A stretch of DNA of 64,000 nt from Flectobacillus sp. BAB-3569. Lineage in GTDB: Bacteria; Bacteroidota; Bacteroidia; Cytophagales; Spirosomataceae. The notes below the pieces were generated by a model. That model had not been told where the DNA came from, searched no databases, and worked only from the letters and a program-made list of their open reading frames with translations. Position 1 is the first letter of the stretch, and each line of letters opens with the position of its first letter. The stretch is taken from assembly GCF_002270355.1 (NCBI RefSeq), contig NZ_NJFZ01000005.1:124001-188000 (forward strand), given 5' to 3'. Both the position numbers and the translations under genes were made by a program. This document shows, in pieces, positions 18,399 through 26,675 of this stretch.

Positions 18399-19688
18399 CT
18401 AATGAAACTGCTCTTCTTCGGTTGAGCCTTTCAAGGCGCCAGTAGATGCCAAGCCTCCTGTAACGGTATTTTGAATTGCGTCAAAATAACCTGTTCCTAC
18501 AAATGCTTGGTGTTTTACGGCCTTGAAGCCTTTTGATTGTAGTGCAAATTCACGTTGTTGTAATTCTGAGAAACCAGCCATTCCACGTTGTACATACGCA
18601 CTTGATAATTCGAACATAGCGGTATTCAAGGCATGGAAACCTGCCAAAGTAATAAACTGGAATTTGTAGCCCATATCTGCCAACTCCTCACGGAATGTTT
18701 CCATTTTTTTCTCGTCCATAAACTTCGCCCAGTTAAACGATGGCGAACAGTTGTAAGCCAACTTTTTGCCAGGATATTTGGCATGGATACCTTGAGCAAA
18801 CTCACGAGCCATTCCCAAATCTGGATTTCCTGTTTCCATCCAAATTAAGTCTGAATATGGCGCATAGCTCAAACCACGGTCGATACCTTGTTCAAGCCCA
18901 TTTTTCACATAAAAGAACCCTTCTGAAGTTCTTCCTTTATCGGCTTGAATAAATTTCAAATCTCTTTCATCTACATCCGCCGTAATCAAATTGGCTGCCT
19001 CTGCATCGGTACGAGCAATTACCAAAGTCGGAACGCCCATTACATCGGCTGCCAAACGAGCAGCAACTAATTTATTGATAGCCTCTTGTGTAGGCACTAA
19101 TACTTTTCCTCCTAAGTGACCGCACTTTTTAGCAGAAGATAACTGGTCTTCAAAGTGTACGCCTGATGCTCCTGCTTCAATCATCCATTTCATCAACTCA
19201 AAGGCGTTCAAATTACCTCCAAAACCAGCCTCTGCATCGGCTACGATAGGTACCATCCAGTGCACGTCGCCATCACCATTGACATTTTGAATTTGATCGG
19301 CACGTAACAAAGCGTTATTAATTCTTCTCACCACCGCAGGAACGCTATCAGCTGGATACAAACTTTGGTCAGGATACATATTACCTGACAAGTTAGCATC
19401 GGCTGCTACTTGCCAGCCAGACAAATAGATAGCTTTCATACCTGCTTGGACTTCCTGTACAGCTTGGTTGCCCGTCAAAGCGCCCAGTCCAGCTACCCAA
19501 TGATCATTTTTCAACAAGTTCCAAAGACGCTCTGCACCCATACGTGCAATACTGTAATCAAGTTTGTAAGAACCCGCCAAACGAGCTACTTCTTCAGCAC
19601 TATAAGGTCTTTCGATTCCTTCCCAACGAGGGTTTGTAGTCCAGTCAGTTACCAACTGTTGGATTCTTTCTTCTTGTGAAATTTTCAT
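18399..19688 (-). CDS. aceA: Isocitrate lyase
   Basis: 429 aa. Cleaves isocitrate to succinate and glyoxylate (EC 4.1.3.1), the first glyoxylate-shunt step, which lets cells grow on acetate. The catalytic signature KKCGH is at 187-191 (C189). [10 protein letters not shown] at 149-158 binds metal and glyoxylate. NCSPSFNW near residue 315 is also typical. Length fits the short bacterial form. Its leader holds ATAACAAAACAA 16 nt before the ATG, a word shared with aceB and two more genes here. Confidence 0.97.
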   Translation of the reverse strand: MKISQEERIQQLVTDWTTNPRWEGIERPYSAEEVARLAGSYKLDYSIARMGAERLWNLLKNDHWVAGLGALTGNQAVQEVQAGMKAIYLSGWQVAADANLSGNMYPDQSLYPADSVPAVVRRINNALLRADQIQNVNGDGDVHWMVPIVADAEAGFGGNLNAFELMKWMIEAGASGVHFEDQLSSAKKCGHLGGKVLVPTQEAINKLVAARLAADVMGVPTLVIARTDAEAANLITADVDERDLKFIQADKGRTSEGFFYVKNGLEQGIDRGLSYAPYSDLIWMETGNPDLGMAREFAQGIHAKYPGKKLAYNCSPSFNWAKFMDEKKMETFREELADMGYKFQFITLAGFHALNTAMFELSSAYVQRGMAGFSELQQREFALQSKGFKAVKHQAFVGTGYFDAIQNTVTGGLASTGALKGSTEEEQFH

Positions 19689-19704
19689 GGTTTTAATTAG
19701 TTTT

Positions 19705-19716
19705 TTGTTTTGTTAT
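19705..19716 (-). promoter_or_regulatory. Shared leader word ATAACAAAACAA upstream of aceA
   Basis: On the minus strand the exact 12-mer ends 16 nt before the aceA ATG. Identical copies precede aceB (21964-21975), the porin gene (25044-25055) and the prpE-like gene (32995-33006). Confidence 0.6.
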
Positions 19717-19746
19717 AAGAAAAGCATACACATAGTAGAACCTGAC

Positions 19747-20185
19747 TATTGATGAGTTGTGAGTGGCGAATTGTGAATCATTAAAGTGAAATTCAATTTA
19801 TATACAACTGAATAACAGATACTTGACTTCAAAACTCATAACTCAGCATTCATCAAAGTACTATCGTTCTAAAAATAGTAGCAAATAAGCTCATTGGGGT
19901 GTCTCAAGGCTAACACCCCGCCGAACTAAAATTGGTTATTAATATGCTTTAGGCTGTAAGCCTTAGGCAGAAAAGCTTCGATTATTTTATGAGAAATATC
20001 TTTAAATACATAGTAAACAGTTTTAAACTGTTGAAAATTGAGTCCAAGACTAAGTCTTGAACTAGAGAAAACAAAAACAATCCATCAGATAAATTCCTAA
20101 TAATTAGAAACTTACACCAACAATTAGGATTGTAAGAAAGATATTCTTTTGTCCAAAAGCGTTCTTATCATTAGTGTTTTTTGAT
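19747..20185. other. Non-coding gap upstream of aceA / downstream of aceB
   Basis: No supported gene. It contains AATTCACAACTCA-type words (19747-19855), a GCTTTAGGCTGTAAGCCTTAGG palindromic patch near 19945-19966 that resembles one at 13855-13876, and AT-rich DNA. The aceA promoter should lie near 19717-19760, but no full -33/-7 pair is convincing. Confidence 0.45.
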
Positions 20186-20244
20186 GTAGTGGCAACCCTT
20201 GCGGTTGCCATTCTGAATGTGGCAACTGCAAGGGTTGCCGCTAC
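20186..20244. repeat. 59-bp palindromic repeat (25-bp stem)
   Basis: Arms 20186-20210 and 20220-20244 (built around GGCAACCCTTGC / GCAAGGGTTGCC) pair over all 25 positions as RNA, with only two G-U pairs, around a 9-nt loop. It lies 79 bp past the aceB stop. The form is that of a REP/MITE-type mobile palindrome, or it may act as a transcript end or barrier. Confidence 0.8.
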
Positions 20245-20322
20245 TGCAATTTTACTTTAAAAACAAAACTTAATCCTTCGTAAAGTACTGATTCACAACT
20301 CACAATTCATCATTCAAAACTC

Positions 20323-21948
20323 CTAACTCTGTAGCGCTTCCTCTTGACTGAGAAGTACTTCATAGGCATCGGTTGTTAGGAAATAATCGAATCCTTCTTG
20401 TGTTACGAGCTTGTCAAACAGTTGAATAGCCTCTATAAATTTGCCAGCATCATATTTTTCAATTCCTACTAAATGCTTGATTCTCTGGACTTCATCACTG
20501 AGCAAATACTTGTAATAGTCTGTATCAATTAATTGTCCTTGGTCGGTTTTGGCGCCATGATGAAGCCATTGCCATACTTGGGCTCTGGAGATTTCGGCTG
20601 TAGCGGCATCTTCCATAAGGTTATGGATCGCTGCTGCTCCTACTCCTCTCAACCATGACTCTATGTACAAAATACCTACTTGGATATTCATTCTGATACC
20701 AGCTTCAGTAATGGCGGTATTCGGAATCGTAAAGTTGATTAGCTCGGCACCTGTAATGACTTCATTTTCAAGTATTACCTGTTTTTGGTTAGGATTTTCG
20801 CCCAAAGCTTTATTAAATGGTACTAGTGCTACTGCCACCAAATCGGGATGAGCTACCCATGTGCCATCAAAGCCAGTACTTGCTTCTAGTTCTTTATCGG
20901 CGTTCACTCGCTCAAAAGCCATTTTATTCACAGCTTCATCCTTACGGTTAGGTATAAACGCAGACATTCCTCCGATAGCATGAGCTTTGCGTTTATGACA
21001 AGTTTGCACTAATAATTTTGCATAAGCTCGCATAAACGGCACGGCCATCGTTACCTGAACGCGATCTGGAAGAAGGCAGTCGGCATATTGATGAAATTTC
21101 TTGATACAACTAAAGATATAATCCCAACGACCTGCATTGAGTGCCGCAATATGGTTGCGAAGTTCGTACAGGATTTCATCCATCTCAAAGGCTGCCATGA
21201 TGGTTTCAATCAAAACCGTCACTTTGGTCGTACCTTGCGGAACCTCTAAAGTATCTTGTGCCGCTACAAATAGGTCATTCCAAAGACGAGCCTCTAGGTG
21301 ACTTTCCATTTTTGGTAAATAGAAATATGGTCCACTTCCACGCTTGATTAATTCCCAAGCATTATGAAAGAAATACAAACCAAAGTCAAAAATCGAAGCC
21401 GAAGCTGGCTCTCCGTCGATTAGCACGTGTTTTTCTTCCATGTGCCAGCCACGAGGACGCACTTTCAAAACCGCCACTTCAGGATTTAGCGCATAAAATT
21501 TACCATTGTCGGCCGTAAAGTCTATTTGTTTACGAATAGCATCACGCAAATTAATTTGCCCTTCGATGACATTGCTCCAAGAAGGCGTGTTGGCATCTTC
21601 AAAATCAGCCATAAAGACTTTCGCCCCAGAGTTGAGCGCATTGATTACCATACGACGATCAACAGGTCCTGTGATTTCGACACGACGGTCTTGTAAGTCT
21701 TGCGGAATTGGGGCAACACTCCAGTCAGCCTGACGAATCTCAGCAGTTTCTAGCAAAAAATCTGGCAAAATACCTTGATTGATTTGTTCTTGACGCAGAA
21801 CACGATTATTGAGCAAAGCCAAGCGCTGACGATTGAACATTCTTTGCAAATCGCGCACAAAGGTCAATGCCTCTTTGGTCAGAATAGTCTCAAACTGCGG
21901 TGATACTTCTCCCAATATCTCCACTCCTTGAATTGAATGCTGATTCAT
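20323..21948 (-). CDS. aceB: Malate synthase A
   Basis: 541 aa. Condenses glyoxylate with acetyl-CoA to malate (EC 2.3.3.9), the second glyoxylate-shunt step. Signatures are FMADFEDANTPSW near residue 115, LIETIMAAFEMDEILYELRNHIAALNAGRWDYIFS near 250 and ESWLRGVGAAAIHNLMEDAATAEISRAQVWQW near 430, the last holding the catalytic Asp region. It is divergent from a RamB/ScfR-like regulator gene, the classical arrangement for local control. A promoter and the shared ATAACAAAACAA leader word lie just upstream. Confidence 0.97.
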   Translation of the reverse strand: MNQHSIQGVEILGEVSPQFETILTKEALTFVRDLQRMFNRQRLALLNNRVLRQEQINQGILPDFLLETAEIRQADWSVAPIPQDLQDRRVEITGPVDRRMVINALNSGAKVFMADFEDANTPSWSNVIEGQINLRDAIRKQIDFTADNGKFYALNPEVAVLKVRPRGWHMEEKHVLIDGEPASASIFDFGLYFFHNAWELIKRGSGPYFYLPKMESHLEARLWNDLFVAAQDTLEVPQGTTKVTVLIETIMAAFEMDEILYELRNHIAALNAGRWDYIFSCIKKFHQYADCLLPDRVQVTMAVPFMRAYAKLLVQTCHKRKAHAIGGMSAFIPNRKDEAVNKMAFERVNADKELEASTGFDGTWVAHPDLVAVALVPFNKALGENPNQKQVILENEVITGAELINFTIPNTAITEAGIRMNIQVGILYIESWLRGVGAAAIHNLMEDAATAEISRAQVWQWLHHGAKTDQGQLIDTDYYKYLLSDEVQRIKHLVGIEKYDAGKFIEAIQLFDKLVTQEGFDYFLTTDAYEVLLSQEEALQS

Positions 21949-21963
21949 GTCTTACTGGTGGTT

Positions 21964-21975
21964 TTGTTTTGTTAT
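21964..21975 (-). promoter_or_regulatory. Shared leader word ATAACAAAACAA upstream of aceB
   Basis: Exact 12-mer on the minus strand, 15 nt before the ATG and about 21 nt downstream of the -7 box, so it lies within the transcribed leader. Confidence 0.6.
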
Positions 21976-21996
21976 TTTCAGAGCTATGGCTTTGAG

Positions 21997-22029
21997 CAAA
22001 AGTATCTGAGAAACACTATTTACATCAAA
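21997..22029 (-). promoter_or_regulatory. aceB: aceB promoter (TTTG - 21 bp - TACTTTTG)
   Basis: Minus-strand TTTG (22026-22029) and TACTTTTG (21997-22004) match the Bacteroidota -33/-7 consensus with a 21-bp spacer. The predicted transcript start leaves a leader of about 40 nt. Confidence 0.6.
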
Positions 22030-22116
22030 CGCCATTTTTAGGTTTTCCTCTCTGTCTTCTGCATTGGTTTTGGCACTTGGGCGCTACATTGATAGAGGAA
22101 ATGGCTTTTTATTTTT

Positions 22117-22128
22117 GTGAAATTTCGC
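22117..22128. promoter_or_regulatory. Operator-like site GTGAAATTTCGC
   Basis: One base from the perfect palindrome at 22216-22227 and followed by the same TAA. The two sites lie 99 bp apart in the aceB-regulator divergent region. This one is 88 bp upstream of the aceB -33 element. Confidence 0.5.
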
Positions 22129-22215
22129 TAAATCTTTTCTTTATATCTGATGAAAAAGAAATAACTTATCGCTGAACTTCGAAACAAAGTTAAAAATGCG
22201 AAAATTAAAAAACAA

Positions 22216-22227
22216 GCGAAATTTCGC
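22216..22227. promoter_or_regulatory. Operator-like perfect palindrome GCGAAATTTCGC
   Basis: A 12-bp palindrome, extending to 14 bp as AGCGAAATTTCGCT. It lies 67 bp before the regulator ATG and about 40 bp upstream of its -7 box (TAATTTTG, 22269-22276). A half-site-like TTTCGTTA follows at 22241-22248. It is a likely binding site for the adjacent HTH regulator. Confidence 0.55.
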
Positions 22228-22293
22228 TAATCTATAATATTTCGTTATTTTCTTTAAAAATTTATACGTAATTTTGGAAAAACAATAAACGAC

Positions 22294-23784
22294 ATGAGTG
22301 CAAACAGCGATAAAGTAAAAATAATCTTCGGACTGAAAATCAGACAGTTACGATTAGACAAAAAGCTCTCACTGAGCGAAGTTGCCGAAAAATCGGGCTT
22401 ATCTATCTCCTATTTGAATGAGATAGAAAAAGGGAAAAAATATCCCAAAACCGAAAAAATCATGGCGCTATCCGATGCTTTAAATATAGATTATGACTCT
22501 TTGGTATCGCTAAAATTGAGTAAACAGCTCGAACCTATCGCCGAATTACTCAATTCGAATATCCTTACAGAGCTGCCTTTAGAGATTTTTGGGGTTGAAC
22601 CAGCCGACTTCATTGAGCTAATGTCGGAAGCGCCAGCCAAAATTTCAGCCTTTATTAGTACGATTATCGAAATTAGTCGTAACTACGATATGCGCGTGGA
22701 GCAGTTTTACTTTTCGGTATTGCGCTCCTATCAGGAAATGTATGACAATTATTTTCCTGATATTGAAGAATCAGCACAGCAGTTTCGCAAGCTTTTCGAG
22801 ATTTCGGAAATCACTTCACCCAACGATACCTTATTATCTGACATTCTCCAAAATTTCTATGGCTATCAGATAGAAGAATTCACACGTGAAAGTCATCCTG
22901 ATTTGACTACCATTCGTTCGGTGTACAATCCCAAAACATCGAAACTGTTGGTCAATGGTGATTTAAGTCCCGAACAAAGAGCTTTTACTTTTGGACGTGA
23001 GTTAGGATACCAATTTTTGCAACTCAAAAATCGCCCTTATATCTCGTCGGTAATAGAAGTGAATTCGTTTGAGCAGGTTCTCAACAATTTCAAGGCATCG
23101 TATTTTGCAGGCGCGATTTTGATTAATAAGAATGTATTAGTTGATCGTTTGACGTATTTCTTTGCTAGTCCTAAATGGAACGGCGATATGATGTTGAGCA
23201 TTATGCGCTTGTTTAATGCAACGCCCGAAATGTTCTATCATCGCCTATCGAATTTGATGACTAGCCATTTCAAAATCAATAATCTGTTCTTTTTGCGTTT
23301 CAACAACGAGGTAGACCATGAATTGTTCTATTTGACGAAGGAAATGCACTTGGCAAAACTACATACCCCACATGGCACTGCACTCAACGAACACTACTGT
23401 CGTCGCTGGGTATCCTTGACCATTTTGAAAGATTTAGAAAAAATCCAAAAAGAAGAAGGTTACGACCCAGAAAAAGTATTGTGTAAGGCGCAAGTATCCG
23501 AATATATCGACACCAACAACCATTATTTTGTGATGTCCTTGGCAAAGCCTTCGCCTCCTAACAAAAAGATGAACAGCAGCGTAACACTTGGTTTTGCGAT
23601 TGACGATAATTTGAGAAGTATGGCGCAGTTTCTCAACGACCCAGCTTTACCAAGACGAAAAGTGAACGAAACTTGTGAAAGATGCGGCGCTGTAGATTGT
23701 GCCGAACGAATGAAACCACCATTAGTTCTTGATAAAAAACATTCGCTCGAACGACTCAAGCAAGCAATTGCCTCTTTGGAATAA
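22294..23784 (+). CDS. RamB/ScfR-like transcriptional regulator (XRE HTH + degenerate IrrE-like domain + Cys cluster)
   Basis: 496 aa. An N-terminal Cro/CI-type HTH (residues about 10-65, SLSEVAEKSGLSISYLNEIEKG) is followed by a long middle domain and an IrrE-like segment where the HExxH zinc site is lost (FTFGRELGYQFLQL, near 230-243). A C-terminal Cys cluster, CERCGAVDCAERMKPP (about 461-476), is typical of short-chain fatty acyl regulators. Actinobacterial RamB has this architecture and controls aceA/aceB and acetate genes. Here the gene is divergent from aceB with palindromic sites between them, so it probably controls the same pathway, perhaps sensing an acyl-CoA. Regulation direction is unknown. 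Confidence 0.85.
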   Translation: MSANSDKVKIIFGLKIRQLRLDKKLSLSEVAEKSGLSISYLNEIEKGKKYPKTEKIMALSDALNIDYDSLVSLKLSKQLEPIAELLNSNILTELPLEIFGVEPADFIELMSEAPAKISAFISTIIEISRNYDMRVEQFYFSVLRSYQEMYDNYFPDIEESAQQFRKLFEISEITSPNDTLLSDILQNFYGYQIEEFTRESHPDLTTIRSVYNPKTSKLLVNGDLSPEQRAFTFGRELGYQFLQLKNRPYISSVIEVNSFEQVLNNFKASYFAGAILINKNVLVDRLTYFFASPKWNGDMMLSIMRLFNATPEMFYHRLSNLMTSHFKINNLFFLRFNNEVDHELFYLTKEMHLAKLHTPHGTALNEHYCRRWVSLTILKDLEKIQKEEGYDPEKVLCKAQVSEYIDTNNHYFVMSLAKPSPPNKKMNSSVTLGFAIDDNLRSMAQFLNDPALPRRKVNETCERCGAVDCAERMKPPLVLDKKHSLERLKQAIASLE

Positions 23785-24364
23785 ATTGATTTTACCAATA
23801 TTAGGTTTTTAGTCGTATGCTAACAGCGTATCTATGTTTCTTTGGAAAAGCTAGAAACATTTTGTCCAATGCCTACCACTAATCCGCCCAAATCGTAAAA
23901 ATGCCATCTTGGAGAGAATTATTAATTAACTATGAAATAGTTGATTAACGGATATGTAAAGTTATCAGAAACCAAAATATTTTGTCAAAAAGCATGAAAT
24001 ATTAGGCACTTTTGTCTTTGTCATGTACAACATCCAGATTCAACAAGTCACAGACTATGAGAATTTTGCGTGTGGGTTTGAGCAATTATGAGAAATTTAT
24101 TATTTCGACCTATCCTAAAATGACAAAAATTTCATTTTTACTGAAAAAAAATTAAGTCTAATTATTCTTCGTTTTGTACAACGTTTTATACTCGACTTTG
24201 GACAAAACAAATAATATTTCGATAATTATCCATTTTTAGAATAATATTTTGAATAAAACCTTTATTTCGGATTATTTCAGTAGAAAAAATAAGTATCTAA
24301 AAACTTTTATATTGTTGCTCAAATGATATATATTTGCTAACCGTAATATATCACAAAAAAATCT
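23785..24364. other. 580-bp AT-rich non-coding gap
   Basis: No supported gene or clear repeat. A -7 box TATATTTG at 24329-24336 lies 28 bp before the next ATG and probably starts that transcript. Confidence 0.5.
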
Positions 24365-24784
24365 ATGAAAAACCCAAATTGCCCAAAATGTGACTCATCA
24401 TTAGTCACCAAAAGCGGAGTTATCAAGGATAAGCAGCGCTTCAAGTGTAAAACTTGTAATTATAACTTCACTGTAGAGAAGCTTGGTAAAGGTATTTCTC
24501 AATACTATGTTATCAAAGCGCTTCAGCTCTATATTGAAGGTGTTACTTACCGCGAAATTGAGCGATTATTGGGTGTTTCACACGTTTCTGTGATGAACTG
24601 GGTTAAGAAATATCAGATAAAAGTACCTAAAGGAAACGAATACCATCCTACTTATAAAATACTGAACCACAAAGAATTAGCAGAATTTTATGCGAATAGG
24701 GAAAATCTTAAAGGAGCAGGTATGATTGTAACCGAGTTAGGGGACAAATTCATGCTCATTAAATGGGAAAGACTAAAGCACTAA
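24365..24784 (+). CDS. InsA-like zinc-ribbon/HTH protein without a transposase catalytic domain
   Basis: 139 aa. A zinc ribbon with C6-x2-C9 and C28-x2-C31 (NPNCPKC ... RFKCKTC) is followed by an HTH (about residues 47-83, GVTYREIERLLGVSHVSVMNWVKKY), as in the DNA-binding InsA part of IS1-type transposases. No DDE/InsB frame follows; a terminator lies 111 bp on, and I see no terminal inverted repeats. The C-terminal 45 residues (HPTYKILNHKELAEFY...MLIKWERL) are unlike a transposase. It stands between the RamB-like regulator and the porin gene in the acetate cluster. A domesticated DNA-binding regulator is likely; a transposon remnant is the alternative. Confidence 0.7.
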   Translation: MKNPNCPKCDSSLVTKSGVIKDKQRFKCKTCNYNFTVEKLGKGISQYYVIKALQLYIEGVTYREIERLLGVSHVSVMNWVKKYQIKVPKGNEYHPTYKILNHKELAEFYANRENLKGAGMIVTELGDKFMLIKWERLKH

Positions 24785-24894
24785 GCAAGTACGATGGGTT
24801 TTTCAATATAGATTTATTACCGAAAACACCACCTAACCACCGATTTCATTATTTTTCGAAGAATAATTGGTAGTCAAAACTATACAAAAATTGC

Positions 24895-24928
24895 AAAACT
24901 ATACCACTGCTATTGCTGGTATAGTTTT
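24895..24928 (+). terminator. Intrinsic terminator after the InsA-like gene
   Basis: Stem AAAACTATACC / GGTATAGTTTT with a 12-nt loop, followed by an uninterrupted T-run. It insulates the porin gene from the upstream gene. Confidence 0.85.
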
Positions 24929-25043
24929 TTTTATGAGGTTTGTATCATAAACCAGTGCAAAAAAAGCACAGAATATTACAACAAAACAAAACCATAGAAC
25001 TGTTATTAGTTCTTTTTGAAAAATACCCTCATTAGGCAATTTT

Positions 25044-25055
25044 ATAACAAAACAA
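25044..25055 (+). promoter_or_regulatory. Shared leader word ATAACAAAACAA upstream of the porin gene
   Basis: Exact 12-mer 24 nt before the ATG. A second near-copy, ACAACAAAACAA, occurs earlier in the same leader near 24979-24990. Confidence 0.6.
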
Positions 25056-25079
25056 GACCACAAAAACCATTCTTCGATT

Positions 25080-26555
25080 ATGAAAAGATTTTTATTGTCG
25101 GTGTTAGGCACGGCTATTTGCACGTCTAGCATTGTTGCTCAAACTAGTACAACCTCTAGTTCAACAACGGCATCAACGCCAGCCAAAACAGAGGCACCTG
25201 CCGAGCAAAAAGTGACAGTGTACGGGTTTGTGAGAAATGATATTTACTATAATACAAGAAGAAATTTAGATTTGAGAGATGGGGTATTAGATGTATATCC
25301 ATCAGATGCAACCAACCTCCCAACTCGTTCAGGAACAACCTTAACACCCAACGGTAGCGACGATGCAAACGCCATTCCACAACTCGGTTACTCGGCCATT
25401 GTAACAAGATTAGGAGTAAAATTCGGTGGGATAAGTGCTTTTGGAGCCAAAGCAAGTGGTATACTTGAAACCGACTTTTTTGGTATTACCAACGGAACAG
25501 CAGGTACATCGGGAGGCGGAACAGAAAACTTACTTCGTTTGCGCCACGCTTATGTAGCGCTGGATTGGGCAAAAACTCAATTACTAGTAGGTCAATACTG
25601 GAACCCAAACTTTATACCAAAGTGCTTTCCAGGAACAGCCAACTTTAATACAGGGATTCCGTTCAACCCATTCTCGTTTATACCACAAGTTCGCTTGACA
25701 CACAAACTTTCGAACCTCGTATCATTTACCGGAATATTGTTTGGTTACGATTTACAAGGATTTAGTCCAGCAGGTGCATTTGGTTCAGGAACAGGAGTTG
25801 ACGCTTACAAATATGCCACTACACCATCATTTGCAGCGCAACTTGGTGTAGAAAACAAGAAGTTTTTGGCAAGCTTCGGTTTAGAAGGAAACACAATCCG
25901 CCCAAGAATTACAGATACACAAAACCCAAGCACAGGTGCTTGGGGAGGAACAGGAGCTCCAAATATTTCTAAAAATATTTCGACAAACCTATTTACGCTC
26001 AACTTGTTGGCTTATGCAAAATATACCTCTAGTAAGCTAACAGCAAAGTTCCATACAACCTATGGACAAAGCTATACACAGTATGTAGGTTTAGGTGGTT
26101 TGGCAGAATATCGTAACGCTACCACTGGCGAATGGAAATATGCGGCTCAAAATCAATGGAACCTTTGGGGTGAGTTGATTTCTACCAAATCAAAATCTGT
26201 ACAACCAGCTATTTTTGTAGGTTATCTGAAAAACTTAGGTTTATCAGATGCTATCAACAAATCTGATATCCAAAGCGGTAGCTTAGCATTTTTGGGCAGA
26301 GGTATCAGTGCTACAAGAACTTTTGATAGCATGTTCAGATTGGCGCCAAGAGTTGATTTTTATTCTGGCAAAATGAAGTTTGCCCTTGAGTACGAAATCA
26401 GCGCTATGAAATGGGCAGATGTAGATGGCACAGTGCCAAACGCAGCAGGAACCCTACCAAGTAGCATCTCATTCAAGCCTGCAAGCGGTGATTTAGCTCG
26501 TTCGTTCACAGCTACAAACCATCGTTTACAAGCAGTAGTAGTATATAATTTCTAA
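25080..26555 (+). CDS. Outer-membrane porin (beta-barrel)
   Basis: 491 aa with a signal peptide (MKRFLLSVLGTAICTSSIVAQ), then a Ser/Thr/Ala-rich linker to about residue 45. The barrel begins VTVYGFVRNDIYYNTRR and ends in the aromatic HRLQAVVVYNF, a C-terminal Phe as in outer-membrane barrels. Alternating polar/hydrophobic strands and Gly/aromatic girdles run throughout (for example GQYWNPNFIPKCFPGTANFNTG). Its place before an MHS-family transporter and within an acetate cluster suggests it lets short-chain organic acids through the outer membrane; that is inference. It shares the ATAACAAAACAA leader word with aceA, aceB and the prpE-like gene. Confidence 0.85.
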   Translation: MKRFLLSVLGTAICTSSIVAQTSTTSSSTTASTPAKTEAPAEQKVTVYGFVRNDIYYNTRRNLDLRDGVLDVYPSDATNLPTRSGTTLTPNGSDDANAIPQLGYSAIVTRLGVKFGGISAFGAKASGILETDFFGITNGTAGTSGGGTENLLRLRHAYVALDWAKTQLLVGQYWNPNFIPKCFPGTANFNTGIPFNPFSFIPQVRLTHKLSNLVSFTGILFGYDLQGFSPAGAFGSGTGVDAYKYATTPSFAAQLGVENKKFLASFGLEGNTIRPRITDTQNPSTGAWGGTGAPNISKNISTNLFTLNLLAYAKYTSSKLTAKFHTTYGQSYTQYVGLGGLAEYRNATTGEWKYAAQNQWNLWGELISTKSKSVQPAIFVGYLKNLGLSDAINKSDIQSGSLAFLGRGISATRTFDSMFRLAPRVDFYSGKMKFALEYEISAMKWADVDGTVPNAAGTLPSSISFKPASGDLARSFTATNHRLQAVVVYNF

Positions 26556-26561
26556 GATCAC

Positions 26562-26640
26562 TTTTACAAAAAATTGTAAAGTAAAGCCAGAGGGGCTGAG
26601 CGCGTAGAACTAAGCCCTTCGAACCTCAACTTTACCCTAA
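26562..26640 (+). ncRNA. Structured porin-transporter intercistronic region (candidate RNA element)
   Basis: Hairpin TTTACAA/TTGTAAA (26563-26580) is followed by a closing stem GTAAAG (26581-26586) / CTTTAC (26630-26635) enclosing GGGCT/AGCCC pairing. The interior words GGGGCTGAG and CTTCGAACCT recall TPP riboswitch words, but the conserved P4-P5 part is missing. It may be a processing site, an attenuator or a small cis element for the transporter gene. Confidence 0.35.
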
Positions 26641-26675
26641 ATCAAAGTATTAACCCCGTTTAACCATTAGCAACT

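Noticed and set aside
24365-24784. Complete IS1-type insertion sequence
   Set aside because: No InsB/DDE frame, no terminal inverted repeats and no flanking duplication; only the DNA-binding part is present.
26600-26635. Possible tRNA T-arm (GGTTCGAA on the minus strand)
   Set aside because: The flanks do not make an acceptor stem, D-arm or anticodon arm. I found no tRNA anywhere in the window.
26590-26640. TPP riboswitch before the MFS transporter gene
   Set aside because: CTGAG, GCCC and GAACCT words are in order, but the GATCTGG...GCCAGCG part and the P3 helix are missing, and the downstream gene is not for thiamine. Kept only as a candidate structured RNA.
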